Shown: piece after piece, positions 52,706 to 61,528 of the stretch | Layout of the letters: the number at the start of each line of letters is the position of its first letter | How positions within the stretch are numbered: the stretch's first letter is position 1 | NCBI RefSeq assembly: GCF_042675665.1 | Contig: NZ_JBHTJI010000001.1 | Span: forward strand, 806,001 to 870,000 | Direction of reading: 5' to 3' | Source of the DNA: Mariniflexile jejuense | GTDB taxonomy: Bacteria > Bacteroidota > Bacteroidia > Flavobacteriales > Flavobacteriaceae | Length of the DNA: 64,000 nucleotides | The notes under the pieces: model-generated | What the model was told of the DNA's origin: nothing | Databases searched by the model: none | What the model saw: the letters and a program-made list of their open reading frames with translations, nothing else | Program-made: the position numbers and the translations under genes

Positions 52706-53971
52706 TTAAACCAAAAACTGAAACAACTCTGGTTTGTTGTTTAGGTAATCGCCATAAAAATTACGTTGCTTCATTTTAGCAATTAAAGGCTCTAAATCGG
52801 TTGCAGATTTTAATTGAATACCAACTACTGCCGAACCATTTTCACGATTGGTTTTCTTGGTATATTGAAAATGGGTAATATCATCATTTGGACCTAAAAT
52901 ATCAACAACAAATTCTTTTAATGCTCCTGCGCGTTGTGGAAACAACACTATAAAATAGTGTTTTAAGTTGGCGTATAATAAAGCACGTTCCTTAATTTCG
53001 GCAGTACGTGTAATATCATTATTGCTACCACTTACAACACATACTACGTTTTTCCCTTTTATTTCTTCAGCATAAAAATCTAATGCTGCAATACTTAACG
53101 CTCCTGCAGGTTCTACCACAATAGCATCTTTGTTATAAAGTTCTAAAATAGTTTCACACACCTTACCTTCAGGAACACTAACCATGGCATGTAAATTCGT
53201 TTTACAAATATTGAATGTTAAATCGCCCACACGTTTTACAGCAGCACCATCAACAAATTTTTCGATGGTTTCTAACTCCGTATTTTGGTTATTTTCTATT
53301 GAAACTGACATTGATGGTGCGCCTTCTGGCTCAATGCCTATAATTTTTGTATTGGGTGATAATTCTTTAAAAACGGTTGACAAACCCGCCGCTAAACCAC
53401 CACCACCAACAGCAATAAACACGTAATCGATGGGTTGTGTAGCTTGCTCTAAAATTTCTAAACCAATAGTTGCTTGACCTTCAATAACCTTTTTATCATC
53501 AAACGGATGAATGAACGTTTTTTGAAATGCCTCACATTCTAGCATAGATGCGTGATATGCATCATCATAAGTATCGCCAACTAATTTAATATCAATATAA
53601 TCTTCACCAAACATTTTTACCTGTTCTACCTTTTGATTTGGTGTTGGTGATGGCATATAAATTGTGCCTTTAATTTTTAAAAGTTTACATGACAATGCCA
53701 CACCTTGAGCATGGTTACCTGCACTAGCACAAACAACGCCATTTTTAGATTCTTCTACAGAAAGTGAACTTATTTTATTATAAGCACCTCTAATTTTATA
53801 CGAACGTACTTGCTGAAGGTCTTCACGCTTTAGAAGAATATTGGCATTGAACTGATTAGAATATCTGAGGCTAGGGCTTAAAGGCGTAACTGCCGATACC
53901 TTTTTAATGGTATCGGCAGCTACTTTTATATCTTTAAGACTAGGGAAATATGTTTGATTTTCCTTGGTCAT
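52706..53971 (-). CDS. ilvA: Threonine ammonia-lyase
   Basis: Deaminates threonine to 2-oxobutanoate for isoleucine. The 421-aa PLP enzyme has the PLP lysine in VRSYKIRGAYNKI, CASAGNHAQGVAL and VAVGGGGLAAGLST, plus a single ACT-like regulatory region at about 330-421 (HYFIVLFPQRAGALKEF), shorter than the double ACT of the enteric form. Last gene of the ilvDBNCA operon, 18 bases after ilvC. Confidence 0.94.
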   Translation of the reverse strand: MTKENQTYFPSLKDIKVAADTIKKVSAVTPLSPSLRYSNQFNANILLKREDLQQVRSYKIRGAYNKISSLSVEESKNGVVCASAGNHAQGVALSCKLLKIKGTIYMPSPTPNQKVEQVKMFGEDYIDIKLVGDTYDDAYHASMLECEAFQKTFIHPFDDKKVIEGQATIGLEILEQATQPIDYVFIAVGGGGLAAGLSTVFKELSPNTKIIGIEPEGAPSMSVSIENNQNTELETIEKFVDGAAVKRVGDLTFNICKTNLHAMVSVPEGKVCETILELYNKDAIVVEPAGALSIAALDFYAEEIKGKNVVCVVSGSNNDITRTAEIKERALLYANLKHYFIVLFPQRAGALKEFVVDILGPNDDITHFQYTKKTNRENGSAVVGIQLKSATDLEPLIAKMKQRNFYGDYLNNKPELFQFLV

Positions 53972-53989
53972 TAAATAAATTTTTAATTA

Positions 53990-55465
53990 CTAAACTATTG
54001 GCTTCATAGCTGTCATAGACGCTCTTAAAAAAGACCCAACTTTTTCAACTGGATGTTCTCTTAAGGCTTTGTTTACCGCAATTAACTTAGCATTATCAAC
54101 CGCTTTACCGTTGTCTTTAGCATACGCTTTTCCAATTACGTCGGTATCAATTTTCTTCATAAAATCTGCTAATAAAGGTTTACAAGCATGATCGAATAAA
54201 TAACAACCGTACTCTGCTGTATCAGAAATAACCGAGTTCATTTCGTATAATTTACGTCTTGCAATAGTGTTTGCAATAAGTGGTGTTTCGTGTAACGATT
54301 CGTAGTAAGCAGATGCATCAATGATTCCAGAATCGGTCATAGCTTCAAACGCTAATTCCACGCCTGCTCTTACCATAGCTACCATTAATACCCCGTTATC
54401 GTAATATTCTTGTTCTGAAATTTCAACGTTTCCAGCTGGTGTTTTTTCAAAAGCAGTTTCAGCAGTTGCTGCTCTCCATCCTAATAAATCTTTATCATCA
54501 TTAGCCCAATCTTCCATCATACCGCTAGAAAAACGACCTTCCATAATATCATCCATATGTTTTTGGAATAATGGACGCATGATATCTTTTAATTCTTCAG
54601 AAAGTTCAAAAGCTTTAATTTTTGCTGGGTTAGACAAACGATCCATCATGTTGGTAATTCCACCATATTTAAGACCTTCAGTTATAGTTTCCCAACCGTA
54701 TTGAATTAATTTTGAAGCATATCCAGCATCAATACCTTTTTCAATCATTTTATCGAAACAAAGGATTGAACCTGTTTGTAATAAACCACAAAGAATGGTT
54801 TGCTCACCCATTAAATCAGACTTCACCTCAGCAATAAAAGATGATGCTAAAACACCTGCTCTATCGCCACCAGTTGCAGCAGCATAGGCTTTTGCTTGTG
54901 CCCATCCTTTTCCTTCTGGATCGTTTTCTTCGTGTACCGCAATTAATGTTGGCACACCAAAACCTCTTTTATATTCTTCTCTTACCTCGGTTCCTGGGCA
55001 TTTTGGCGCCACCATAATAACTGTTAAATCTTCGCGGATTTGAGTTCCTTCTTCTACAATATTGAAACCATGAGAATATGATAATGTTGCTCCTTTTTTC
55101 ATTAAAGGCATTACCGCTTTTACAACGCTTGTATGTTGCTTGTCTGGTGTTAAGTTTAACACTAAATCTGCTGTTGGAATTAATTCTTCGTAAGTACCAA
55201 CGTTAAATCCGTTTTCTGATGCGTTTACAAACGATTTACGTTTTTCAGCAATAGCTTCTGCACGCAAAGCATAAGAAATATCTAAACCAGAATCTCTCAT
55301 GTTTAACCCTTGGTTTAACCCTTGAGCACCGCACCCAACGATAACAATTTTTTTACCTTTTAAAGCATTTACACCATCTTCAAACTCTGAAGCATCCATA
55401 AAACGACACTTAGATAGTTGTGTTAATTTATCTCTTAACGATAGTGTGTTAAAATAATTTCCCAT
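53990..55465 (-). CDS. ilvC: Ketol-acid reductoisomerase, class II
   Basis: NADPH-dependent isomeroreductase of 491 aa, the long class II form. The nucleotide fold is VIVGCGAQGLNQGLNMRDSG, followed by SYALR for NADP phosphate recognition, MVAPKCPGTEVREEYKRGFGVP, and a duplicated helical domain with acidic metal ligands (SDLMGEQTILCG). It follows ilvN with an 8-base gap. Confidence 0.96.
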   Translation of the reverse strand: MGNYFNTLSLRDKLTQLSKCRFMDASEFEDGVNALKGKKIVIVGCGAQGLNQGLNMRDSGLDISYALRAEAIAEKRKSFVNASENGFNVGTYEELIPTADLVLNLTPDKQHTSVVKAVMPLMKKGATLSYSHGFNIVEEGTQIREDLTVIMVAPKCPGTEVREEYKRGFGVPTLIAVHEENDPEGKGWAQAKAYAAATGGDRAGVLASSFIAEVKSDLMGEQTILCGLLQTGSILCFDKMIEKGIDAGYASKLIQYGWETITEGLKYGGITNMMDRLSNPAKIKAFELSEELKDIMRPLFQKHMDDIMEGRFSSGMMEDWANDDKDLLGWRAATAETAFEKTPAGNVEISEQEYYDNGVLMVAMVRAGVELAFEAMTDSGIIDASAYYESLHETPLIANTIARRKLYEMNSVISDTAEYGCYLFDHACKPLLADFMKKIDTDVIGKAYAKDNGKAVDNAKLIAVNKALREHPVEKVGSFLRASMTAMKPIV

Positions 55466-55473
55466 TTTTAATT

Positions 55474-56013
55474 TTAGTTATTATGATTATTGAAGGCCAA
55501 AAGCGCTTCGGTTACTTTCATTTCGTCTTTTGTTACTGCAATGCGTCCGGCACGTACAAATTGCATGATACCAAACACGTTTAAATCTCGACGTAAAGAT
55601 TCAATTTCATTTCTTCTACCAGACTTTTCTAAAACAAAAAATTCTTTGTTTACAGTTACAATTCTAGCATTACTTTCTTTTATAATATTTTGAATTTGAG
55701 GTTCTTCAAATAATAACCCCGATTTTATTTTAAACATACAAGACTCAGTATAAATTGTTTCTTCGTCTTTATGGTAATATGCTCTTATAACTTCAACTTG
55801 TCTTTCAAATTGCCCTATTATTTTTTTCGCTTGAGACTCTGTAATATTTACCACAATTACAAATCTGTTTACACCTTCAATTTCTGATTGCGAGGTTGTT
55901 AAGCTTTCAATATTAATATGTCTGCGCTGAAAAATAGCAGATATACGATTTAATAAACCGATGTTATTTTCGGTATATATTGAAATGGTAAATGTTTTTA
56001 TATCTTCGTTCAT
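55474..56013 (-). CDS. ilvN: Acetolactate synthase small (regulatory) subunit
   Basis: A 179-aa regulatory subunit with an N-terminal ACT domain (TFTISIYTENNIGLLNRISAIFQRRHINIESLT) and a second ACT-like half from about residue 90. It normally confers valine/leucine feedback on the catalytic subunit, whose gene is 13 bases upstream. Confidence 0.94.
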   Translation of the reverse strand: MNEDIKTFTISIYTENNIGLLNRISAIFQRRHINIESLTTSQSEIEGVNRFVIVVNITESQAKKIIGQFERQVEVIRAYYHKDEETIYTESCMFKIKSGLLFEEPQIQNIIKESNARIVTVNKEFFVLEKSGRRNEIESLRRDLNVFGIMQFVRAGRIAVTKDEMKVTEALLAFNNHNN

Positions 56014-56026
56014 TTTTCCTAACTAT

Positions 56027-57760
56027 TTAACTTAAACGCACATCTGAAACCGATGCTCCTGAAGGAATCATTGGAAATACATTATCTTCTTTTTCCACAC
56101 ATACTTCAAGAAAATACGATTCTTTAGACGCTATCATTTCTTTAACAGCATCTTCTAATTCTTCGCGTTTAGAAATACGTTTTCCTTGAATATAATAACC
56201 TTTTGCTATGGTTACGAAATCTGGATTTGTCATTTCAGTAGAAGCGTAACGCTTATCAAAAAACAACTGTTGCCATTGGCGAACCATTCCTAAGAATTCA
56301 TTATTTAAAACCACAATTTTTACTGGGGTTTTTTGTTGAAAAATGGTGCCTAATTCTTGAATATTCATTTGAAAACCACCATCACCAATAATAGCAACTA
56401 CATCTCTATCTGGTGCTGCCATTTTTGCACCGATAGCTGCTGGTAGCGCAAAACCCATAGTACCTAAACCACCTGAAGTAATGTTACTTTTAGTTACATT
56501 AAATTCAGAATACCTACAAGCTATCATTTGATGTTGACCAACATCTGAAACAATTGCAGCATTTCCTTTTGTTTCAATGTTTATTTGCTTTAAAACTTCA
56601 CCCATGGTTAATCCTTCCTTAGTAGGGTGAATATCACCTTTTATTACTTTTTCAAATTCGATAGCATACAAATCTTTGAACTCTTGTAACCATGAATCGT
56701 GTTTGTTTTCGTTTAATAACGGTAATAATTTTGCTAAACTATCTTTTGAATCGCCAATAACAGCCACATCTGTTTTTACGTTTTTATCAATTTCAGCTGG
56801 GTCAATATCAAAATGAATAATTTTAGCTTGTTTTGCATAGGTATTTAAACTGCCTGTTACACGGTCGTCAAAACGCATACCTATTGCTATAAGTACATCG
56901 CATTCATTCGTTAATTTATTTGGCGCATAATTACCATGCATCCCTACCATTCCTACATTTAATGGATGTGATGTTGGTATAGCTGAAGCACCTAAAATAG
57001 TCCAAGCAGCAGGAATTCCTGCCTTTTCAATAACCGCTTTTAATTCTGTTTCTGCTTGCCCTAAAATAACGCCTTGCCCCCAAACTATCATTGGTTTTTT
57101 TGCTGCATTTATTAATTGAGCAGCAGCTTGTACCGCTTCAGAACTGGTTTTTGGCACTGGTGTATAACTTCTAACGCCTGTACATTTTTCATATTTAAAA
57201 TCCAATTCACTTACTTGCGCATCTTTAGTGATATCTATCAATACAGGTCCTGGACGACCACTTTTAGCAATATAAAAAGCCTTTGCTAATACTTCTGGAA
57301 TTTGAGATGCTTTTGTAATTTGATGATTCCACTTAGTTACAGGTGTAGAGATACCTATAATATCGGTTTCTTGAAAAGCATCAGTTCCTAAAAGATGTGA
57401 AAACACTTGACCCGTAATACACACAATTGGTGTAGAATCTATTTGTGCATCTGCAATTCCTGTAATAAGATTTGTTGCTCCTGGACCCGATGTTGCCATA
57501 GCAACACCAACACGACCAGAAATACGCGCATAACCTTGCGCCGCATGTGCAGCACCTTGCTCATGACGTGTTAATACGTGATGAATTTGGTCTCTAAATT
57601 TATATAATTCATCATAAACTGGCATAATAGCACCTCCTGGATATCCATAAAGGATATCAACTCCTTCGGCTAATAGGCATCTTATAATGGCTTCACTTCC
57701 TGTAATACGCATGGTTTCTTCTGCCACTTCTTGTTTTTTATTTGCTGTTTGTGTATTCAT
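56027..57760 (-). CDS. ilvB: Acetolactate synthase large (catalytic) subunit
   Basis: Thiamine-diphosphate enzyme of 577 aa condensing pyruvate with pyruvate or 2-oxobutanoate. It has YGYPGGAIMPVYDEL, the catalytic Glu in HEQGAAHAAQGYAR, and the TPP/Mg site GDGGFQMNIQELGTIFQ...NNEFLGMVRQWQ. The N-terminal 20 residues are a polar extension. Its start is 58 bases downstream of ilvD, across a palindromic repeat. Confidence 0.96.
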   Translation of the reverse strand: MNTQTANKKQEVAEETMRITGSEAIIRCLLAEGVDILYGYPGGAIMPVYDELYKFRDQIHHVLTRHEQGAAHAAQGYARISGRVGVAMATSGPGATNLITGIADAQIDSTPIVCITGQVFSHLLGTDAFQETDIIGISTPVTKWNHQITKASQIPEVLAKAFYIAKSGRPGPVLIDITKDAQVSELDFKYEKCTGVRSYTPVPKTSSEAVQAAAQLINAAKKPMIVWGQGVILGQAETELKAVIEKAGIPAAWTILGASAIPTSHPLNVGMVGMHGNYAPNKLTNECDVLIAIGMRFDDRVTGSLNTYAKQAKIIHFDIDPAEIDKNVKTDVAVIGDSKDSLAKLLPLLNENKHDSWLQEFKDLYAIEFEKVIKGDIHPTKEGLTMGEVLKQINIETKGNAAIVSDVGQHQMIACRYSEFNVTKSNITSGGLGTMGFALPAAIGAKMAAPDRDVVAIIGDGGFQMNIQELGTIFQQKTPVKIVVLNNEFLGMVRQWQQLFFDKRYASTEMTNPDFVTIAKGYYIQGKRISKREELEDAVKEMIASKESYFLEVCVEKEDNVFPMIPSGASVSDVRLS

Positions 57761-57779
57761 AGTCTCAACTTTAATTGAT

Positions 57780-57806
57780 GAGATTCCTGCATACGCAGGA
57801 ATGACA
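57780..57806. repeat. Palindromic repeat, ATTCCTGC family (copy 3)
   Basis: GAGATTCCTGCATACGCAGG with AATGACA, nearly identical to 14757-14783, in the ilvD-ilvB spacer. The arms ATTCCTGC and GCAGGAAT form a hairpin without a T-run, so it is not a terminator. Confidence 0.8.
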
Positions 57807-57818
57807 AAACATTACTAT

Positions 57819-59504
57819 TTAAAATGCATCGGTAACACATCCTTTTGATGCTGAAGCTACCGATCGTGCATATTTATATAAAATTCCTTTTTTATGTTTT
57901 AATTCTGGTTGTACCCATTTAGATTTTCTTTCTGCTAATTCTTCATCAGAAAGCAATACATTAATGGTATTGTCTTCAGCACTAATTCGGATAATATCGC
58001 CTGTTTTTAACAACCCAATAGTACCGCCTTCTTGTGCTTCTGGTGTAATGTGGCCTACCACGAACCCGTGTGTTCCTCCAGAAAAACGTCCGTCTGTAAT
58101 TAAAGCAACCGATTTTCCTAAACCTGCGCCCATAATCAAAGAGGTTGGTTTTAACATTTCTGGCATACCCGGACCGCCTTTAGGACCCACATAACGGATG
58201 ACGACAACATCTCCTTTTGCGACTTCACCATTAGAAATACCTGTATTTGCTGCTTGTTCCCCATCATACACCACCGCTTTTCCTTCAAAAAGCAATCCTT
58301 CATTTCCTGAAATTTTTGCCACAGCACCTTCTTCTGCAAGGTTACCATAAAGAATTTGAAGGTTTCCTGAAGATTTTAATGCTTTATCTTTTGGATAAAT
58401 AACGTCTTGGTCATTTTCAAAAACAAGTGGTTCTACATCTTTTAAGTTTTCCGCTAATGTTTTTCCGGTAACAGTCATACAATCGCCATGTAAATAACCA
58501 TTATCCAGTAAATACTTCATTACGGCAGGTGTTCCTCCAATACCGTGAACATCTTCCATTAAATATTTTCCACTTGGTTTTAAGTCGGCTATCAATGGCG
58601 TTCTATCACTTACACGTTGAAAATCTTCTAATGTAAATTCTATATCAGCAGCATGTGCAATTGCCAAAAAGTGCAATACAGCGTTAGTTGAACCACCTAA
58701 AGCATTTACCAATGCAATGGCGTTTTCAATCGATTTTTTTGAAATAATATCCAAAGGTTTTAAATCTAATTCCAAAAGATTTTTGATGGCAATCGCAGTT
58801 CTTTCGGCTTCTGATAATTTATTTGGATTTTCTGCAGGAATGGAAGAGTTATAAGGTAACGCAAAGCCCATACATTCTATAGCCGAAGCCATGGTATTTG
58901 CTGTGTACATACCACCACAAGCACCTGCTCCTGGAATAGCACTTTTTATAATTTCTCTATACTCTTCTTCACCAATTTCACCAGCTACTTTTTGCCCTAA
59001 AGCTTCAAAAGCTGATACAATATTCAATTTTCTTCCTTTATATTTTCCTGATGCAATAGTACCACCATACATCATGATGGACGGACGGTTTAAACGCAAC
59101 ATAGCAATGACGGCACCTGGCATATTTTTATCGCAGCCTACAACAGAGATAAGCGCATCATAACTTTGGGCTTGCATAACCGTTTCTATAGAATCTGCAA
59201 TAATATCTCTTGAAGCCAAAGAATAATTCATCCCTGAAGTTCCCATAGAAATACCATCACTAACACCTATGGTATTAAACCCTAAACCTACTAAACCAGC
59301 AATTTTACATTCAATTTTAACCTCGGCAGCTAAACCGTTTAAGTGCATGTTACACGGGTTACCATCATAACCTGTACTTGCAATACCAACTTGGGCTTTT
59401 TGCATGTCATCATCGGTTAAACCTACGGCATATAACATAGCTTGTGAAGCTGGTTGAGATACATCTTGTGTTAATCTACTACTGTGTTTATTAAGTTTAT
59501 TCAT
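57819..59504 (-). CDS. ilvD: Dihydroxy-acid dehydratase
   Basis: Fe-S dehydratase of 561 aa for the third step of valine/isoleucine synthesis. Cluster/metal cysteines lie in GNPCNMHLNG, GCDKNMPGA and GAGACGGMYTANTM; the C-terminal half has the swivelling SGGTHGFVVGHITPEA domain. First structural gene of the operon, 247 bases downstream of the attenuator. Confidence 0.96.
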   Translation of the reverse strand: MNKLNKHSSRLTQDVSQPASQAMLYAVGLTDDDMQKAQVGIASTGYDGNPCNMHLNGLAAEVKIECKIAGLVGLGFNTIGVSDGISMGTSGMNYSLASRDIIADSIETVMQAQSYDALISVVGCDKNMPGAVIAMLRLNRPSIMMYGGTIASGKYKGRKLNIVSAFEALGQKVAGEIGEEEYREIIKSAIPGAGACGGMYTANTMASAIECMGFALPYNSSIPAENPNKLSEAERTAIAIKNLLELDLKPLDIISKKSIENAIALVNALGGSTNAVLHFLAIAHAADIEFTLEDFQRVSDRTPLIADLKPSGKYLMEDVHGIGGTPAVMKYLLDNGYLHGDCMTVTGKTLAENLKDVEPLVFENDQDVIYPKDKALKSSGNLQILYGNLAEEGAVAKISGNEGLLFEGKAVVYDGEQAANTGISNGEVAKGDVVVIRYVGPKGGPGMPEMLKPTSLIMGAGLGKSVALITDGRFSGGTHGFVVGHITPEAQEGGTIGLLKTGDIIRISAEDNTINVLLSDEELAERKSKWVQPELKHKKGILYKYARSVASASKGCVTDAF

Positions 59505-59566
59505 TGTTTGTATTGATAATTTATGCTTTTTGTTAATTCTATTTGATATTTAAATAAATTTATGAT

Positions 59567-59665
59567 TTACATTAAAAACTCTTTAATTTCGATAGAATTA
59601 ATGCTCGAAATTAATTTATTATGGTTTTGCAGAGGCTGTTTTTTCTTATTTAAGGTTAAATTCAT
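59567..59665 (-). CDS. Possible second short ORF between the ilv attenuator and ilvD
   Basis: ATG at 59665, 32 codons, TAA at 59567. The peptide contains five Leu and five Ile, several near the end (LISSINSIEIKEFLM). It lies after the terminator in a 247-base leader that has no other use I can see. Composition in AT-rich DNA gives many Leu/Ile/Asn/Lys codons by chance, so support is weak. Confidence 0.25.
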   Translation of the reverse strand: MNLTLNKKKQPLQNHNKLISSINSIEIKEFLM

Positions 59666-59750
59666 TGTATTTAAAAATAATATAACAATTTGTTTTTCAG
59701 ATAATTAAATAAATATTTTTATGATGTTCAAAACACTCAAAATATTCAAT

Positions 59751-59778
59751 AAAAAAACCTTCCAATTACGGAAGGCTT
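59751..59778 (-). terminator. Attenuator terminator of the ilv operon
   Basis: On the minus strand AAGCCTTCC, a GTAATT loop and GGAAGGTTT pair over nine positions (one G-U) and run into seven T. The 5' arm (59778-59770) is also perfectly complementary to GGAAGGCTT at 59812-59804, just at the stop codon of the leader peptide, giving an alternative antiterminator helix. Confidence 0.9.
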
Positions 59779-59811
59779 TTAATATTTACTATAATTTATA
59801 AATAAGCCTTC

Positions 59812-59874
59812 CTATCGGTGTGAAATTATCACAACGACATTTACAGAAACGCTATTTAATATTTGTTTATTCAT
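59812..59874 (-). CDS. Ile/Val-rich leader peptide of the ilv operon
   Basis: A 20-codon ORF, ATG at 59874 and TAG at 59814-59812, with residues 9-17 reading VSVNVVVII: five Val and two Ile in nine residues, plus Ile5 and Leu6. The antiterminator strand begins at the stop codon's last base, 11 nt after the last Ile codon. Stalling for charged tRNA-Val/Ile would free it to pair with the terminator's 5' arm; completion would cover it. This is the classical attenuation logic with only three RNA segments. Confidence 0.87.
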   Translation of the reverse strand: MNKQILNSVSVNVVVIISHR

Positions 59875-59885
59875 TTTATGAAAGA

Positions 59886-59916
59886 CAAATATTTAAATTA
59901 AAAATGTAACATCCAA
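59886..59916 (-). promoter_or_regulatory. Candidate ilv operon promoter
   Basis: TTG (59916-59914), 20-base spacer, AATATTTG (59893-59886; one mismatch to TAnnTTTG). The start would fall only a few bases before the leader peptide ATG, so the leader mRNA would be nearly leaderless. Confidence 0.35.
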
Positions 59917-59943
59917 TTTATTAGTTAAAAAAGTAAAAAACAA

Positions 59944-59973
59944 TTTGCTTTTCCTTTTATTTTTTTACTTTTG
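59944..59973 (+). promoter_or_regulatory. metK promoter
   Basis: TTTG (59944-59947), an 18-base spacer and TACTTTTG (59966-59973), an exact TAnnTTTG match with the same spacing as the cys operon promoter. The predicted start at about 59980 is just ahead of the riboswitch's first helix. Confidence 0.75.
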
Positions 59974-59987
59974 CGCTATAAATAATA

Positions 59988-60092
59988 GAGGAAAGATTTG
60001 ACTGATTGCAACCTCTTTATACCACCAAATTTCTGGTATAAGCAAAAATGCTAAAGGCAGTGCAAACTCCCTTCGACGTTATCGTCAAATCT
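59988..60092 (+). promoter_or_regulatory. SAM-II-like riboswitch upstream of metK
   Basis: P1 pairs GAGG (59988-59991) with CCTC (60012-60015). Its loop, AGATTTGACTGATTGCAA, matches the SAM-II consensus GATTTnACnG(n)ATTGCAA, and the downstream strand has ATGCTAAAGG (60049-60058), the SAM-II 3' signature. An extra hairpin TATACCA/TGGTATA (60018-60040) is inserted between. Further down GTCAAATCT (60084-60092) is a perfect 9-base complement of AGATTTGAC in the aptamer loop (59994-60002), a plausible ligand-off pairing. Class assignment is from remembered consensus. Confidence 0.7.
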
Positions 60093-60113
60093 CCCGTATA
60101 ATATATATTGAAA

Positions 60114-61367
60114 ATGGCCTATTTATTTACTTCTGAAAGTGTTTCTGAAGGACACCCAGACAAAGTAGCAGATCAAATTAGTGATGCTTTAATTGACAAT
60201 TTTTTAGCTTTTGATAAAGATTCGAAAGTAGCATGCGAAACCCTTGTAACCACAGGACAAGTAATTCTTGCTGGCGAGGTAAAATCACACACCTATTTAG
60301 ATGTTCAAAAAATTGCACGCGATACCATTAACAAAATTGGATACACCAAAGGCGAATACATGTTTGATGGTAATTCTTGTGGAGTACTTTCTGCCATACA
60401 CGAACAGTCGGATGACATAAACCGTGGTGTAGACCGTGCTACCAAAGAGCAACAAGGTGCTGGCGACCAAGGTATGATGTTTGGTTACGCAACCAACGAA
60501 ACCGAAAATTTTATGCCATTGGCTTTAGATTTATCGCATAGAATATTGATTGAGCTTGCTGAATTACGCAGAGAAAACAAAGAAATCACCTATTTAAGAC
60601 CCGATTCTAAAAGTCAGGTAACCATTGAATATAGTGATGATAACATTCCGCAACGCATTGATGCCATAGTAGTTTCTACGCAACACGACGATTTTGCCGA
60701 TGACGACACCATGCTTGCAAAAATTAGAAAAGATATTGTTGACATTTTAATACCGCGCGTGGTTGCTAAATTACCAGAGAACTTGCAAAACTTGTTCAAT
60801 AGCGATATTAAATACCACATAAACCCAACGGGCAAGTTTGTAATTGGTGGTCCACATGGCGATACGGGGTTAACTGGACGTAAAATTATTGTGGATACTT
60901 ACGGTGGAAAAGGTGCTCATGGAGGTGGTGCATTTTCTGGAAAAGACCCAAGTAAAGTAGATAGAAGTGCTGCTTACGCTACCAGACACATTGCTAAAAA
61001 CTTAGTAGCTGCAGGTGTTGCCGATGAAGTTTTAGTGCAAGTAAGTTACGCGATTGGGGTTGTAGAACCTATGGGTATTTTTATTAACACCTATGGTACT
61101 TGCCCTTTTAATATGACTGATGGCGAAATTGCCGAAATAGTATCGAACGTATTTGATATGCGCCCTTTTGCCATTGAAGAACGTTTAAAACTACGTGCGC
61201 CAATTTACAGCGAAACTGCTGCTTACGGCCACATGGGACGCAAAAACGAAACCGTTACCAAAACATTTAGTCAACCAAATGGTGAAACAACAACTTTAGA
61301 TGTTGAATTATTTACTTGGGAAAAATTAGATTACGTTGATAAAGTAAAAGCAGCTTTTGGTTTGTAA
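60114..61367 (+). CDS. metK: S-adenosylmethionine synthetase
   Basis: Makes SAM from methionine and ATP, 417 aa. It has FTSESVSEGHPDKVADQISDA at the N-terminus, GAGDQGMMFGYA for ATP, and GGGAFSGKDPSKVDRS for the phosphate loop. A TTG two codons upstream is in frame, but ATG 60114 (MAYLFTSESVSEG) is the natural start. It is a single gene behind a SAM-sensing leader and closes the methionine cycle of this window. Confidence 0.96.
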   Translation: MAYLFTSESVSEGHPDKVADQISDALIDNFLAFDKDSKVACETLVTTGQVILAGEVKSHTYLDVQKIARDTINKIGYTKGEYMFDGNSCGVLSAIHEQSDDINRGVDRATKEQQGAGDQGMMFGYATNETENFMPLALDLSHRILIELAELRRENKEITYLRPDSKSQVTIEYSDDNIPQRIDAIVVSTQHDDFADDDTMLAKIRKDIVDILIPRVVAKLPENLQNLFNSDIKYHINPTGKFVIGGPHGDTGLTGRKIIVDTYGGKGAHGGGAFSGKDPSKVDRSAAYATRHIAKNLVAAGVADEVLVQVSYAIGVVEPMGIFINTYGTCPFNMTDGEIAEIVSNVFDMRPFAIEERLKLRAPIYSETAAYGHMGRKNETVTKTFSQPNGETTTLDVELFTWEKLDYVDKVKAAFGL

Positions 61368-61386
61368 GTTTGAAATACTTTTTTTT

Positions 61387-61416
61387 AAAAGACTGTCTTT
61401 TTAGACGGTCTTTTTT
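61387..61416 (+). terminator. Intrinsic terminator after metK
   Basis: AAAAGACTGTCT and AGACGGTCTTTT arms (one G-U pair), short T loop, then a T-run. Confidence 0.85.
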
Positions 61417-61504
61417 GTTTATTGCAAACTTGACTTTGTAAAAAATTTCTACTACCTTCGTTTATCTATTGATATAGATAATTAAAACTATCCATATCTT
61501 AAAA

Positions 61505-61514
61505 GTTACCTGCC
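61505..61514. repeat. GTTACCTGCC, left boundary of the accessory gene
   Basis: GTTACCTGCC lies 14 bases before the ATG at 61529 and occurs inverted as GGCAGGTAAC at 62374-62383, at the other end of the same gene. The pair brackets the gene closely. Confidence 0.5.
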
Positions 61515-61528
61515 ATTTGAGAAAAACA

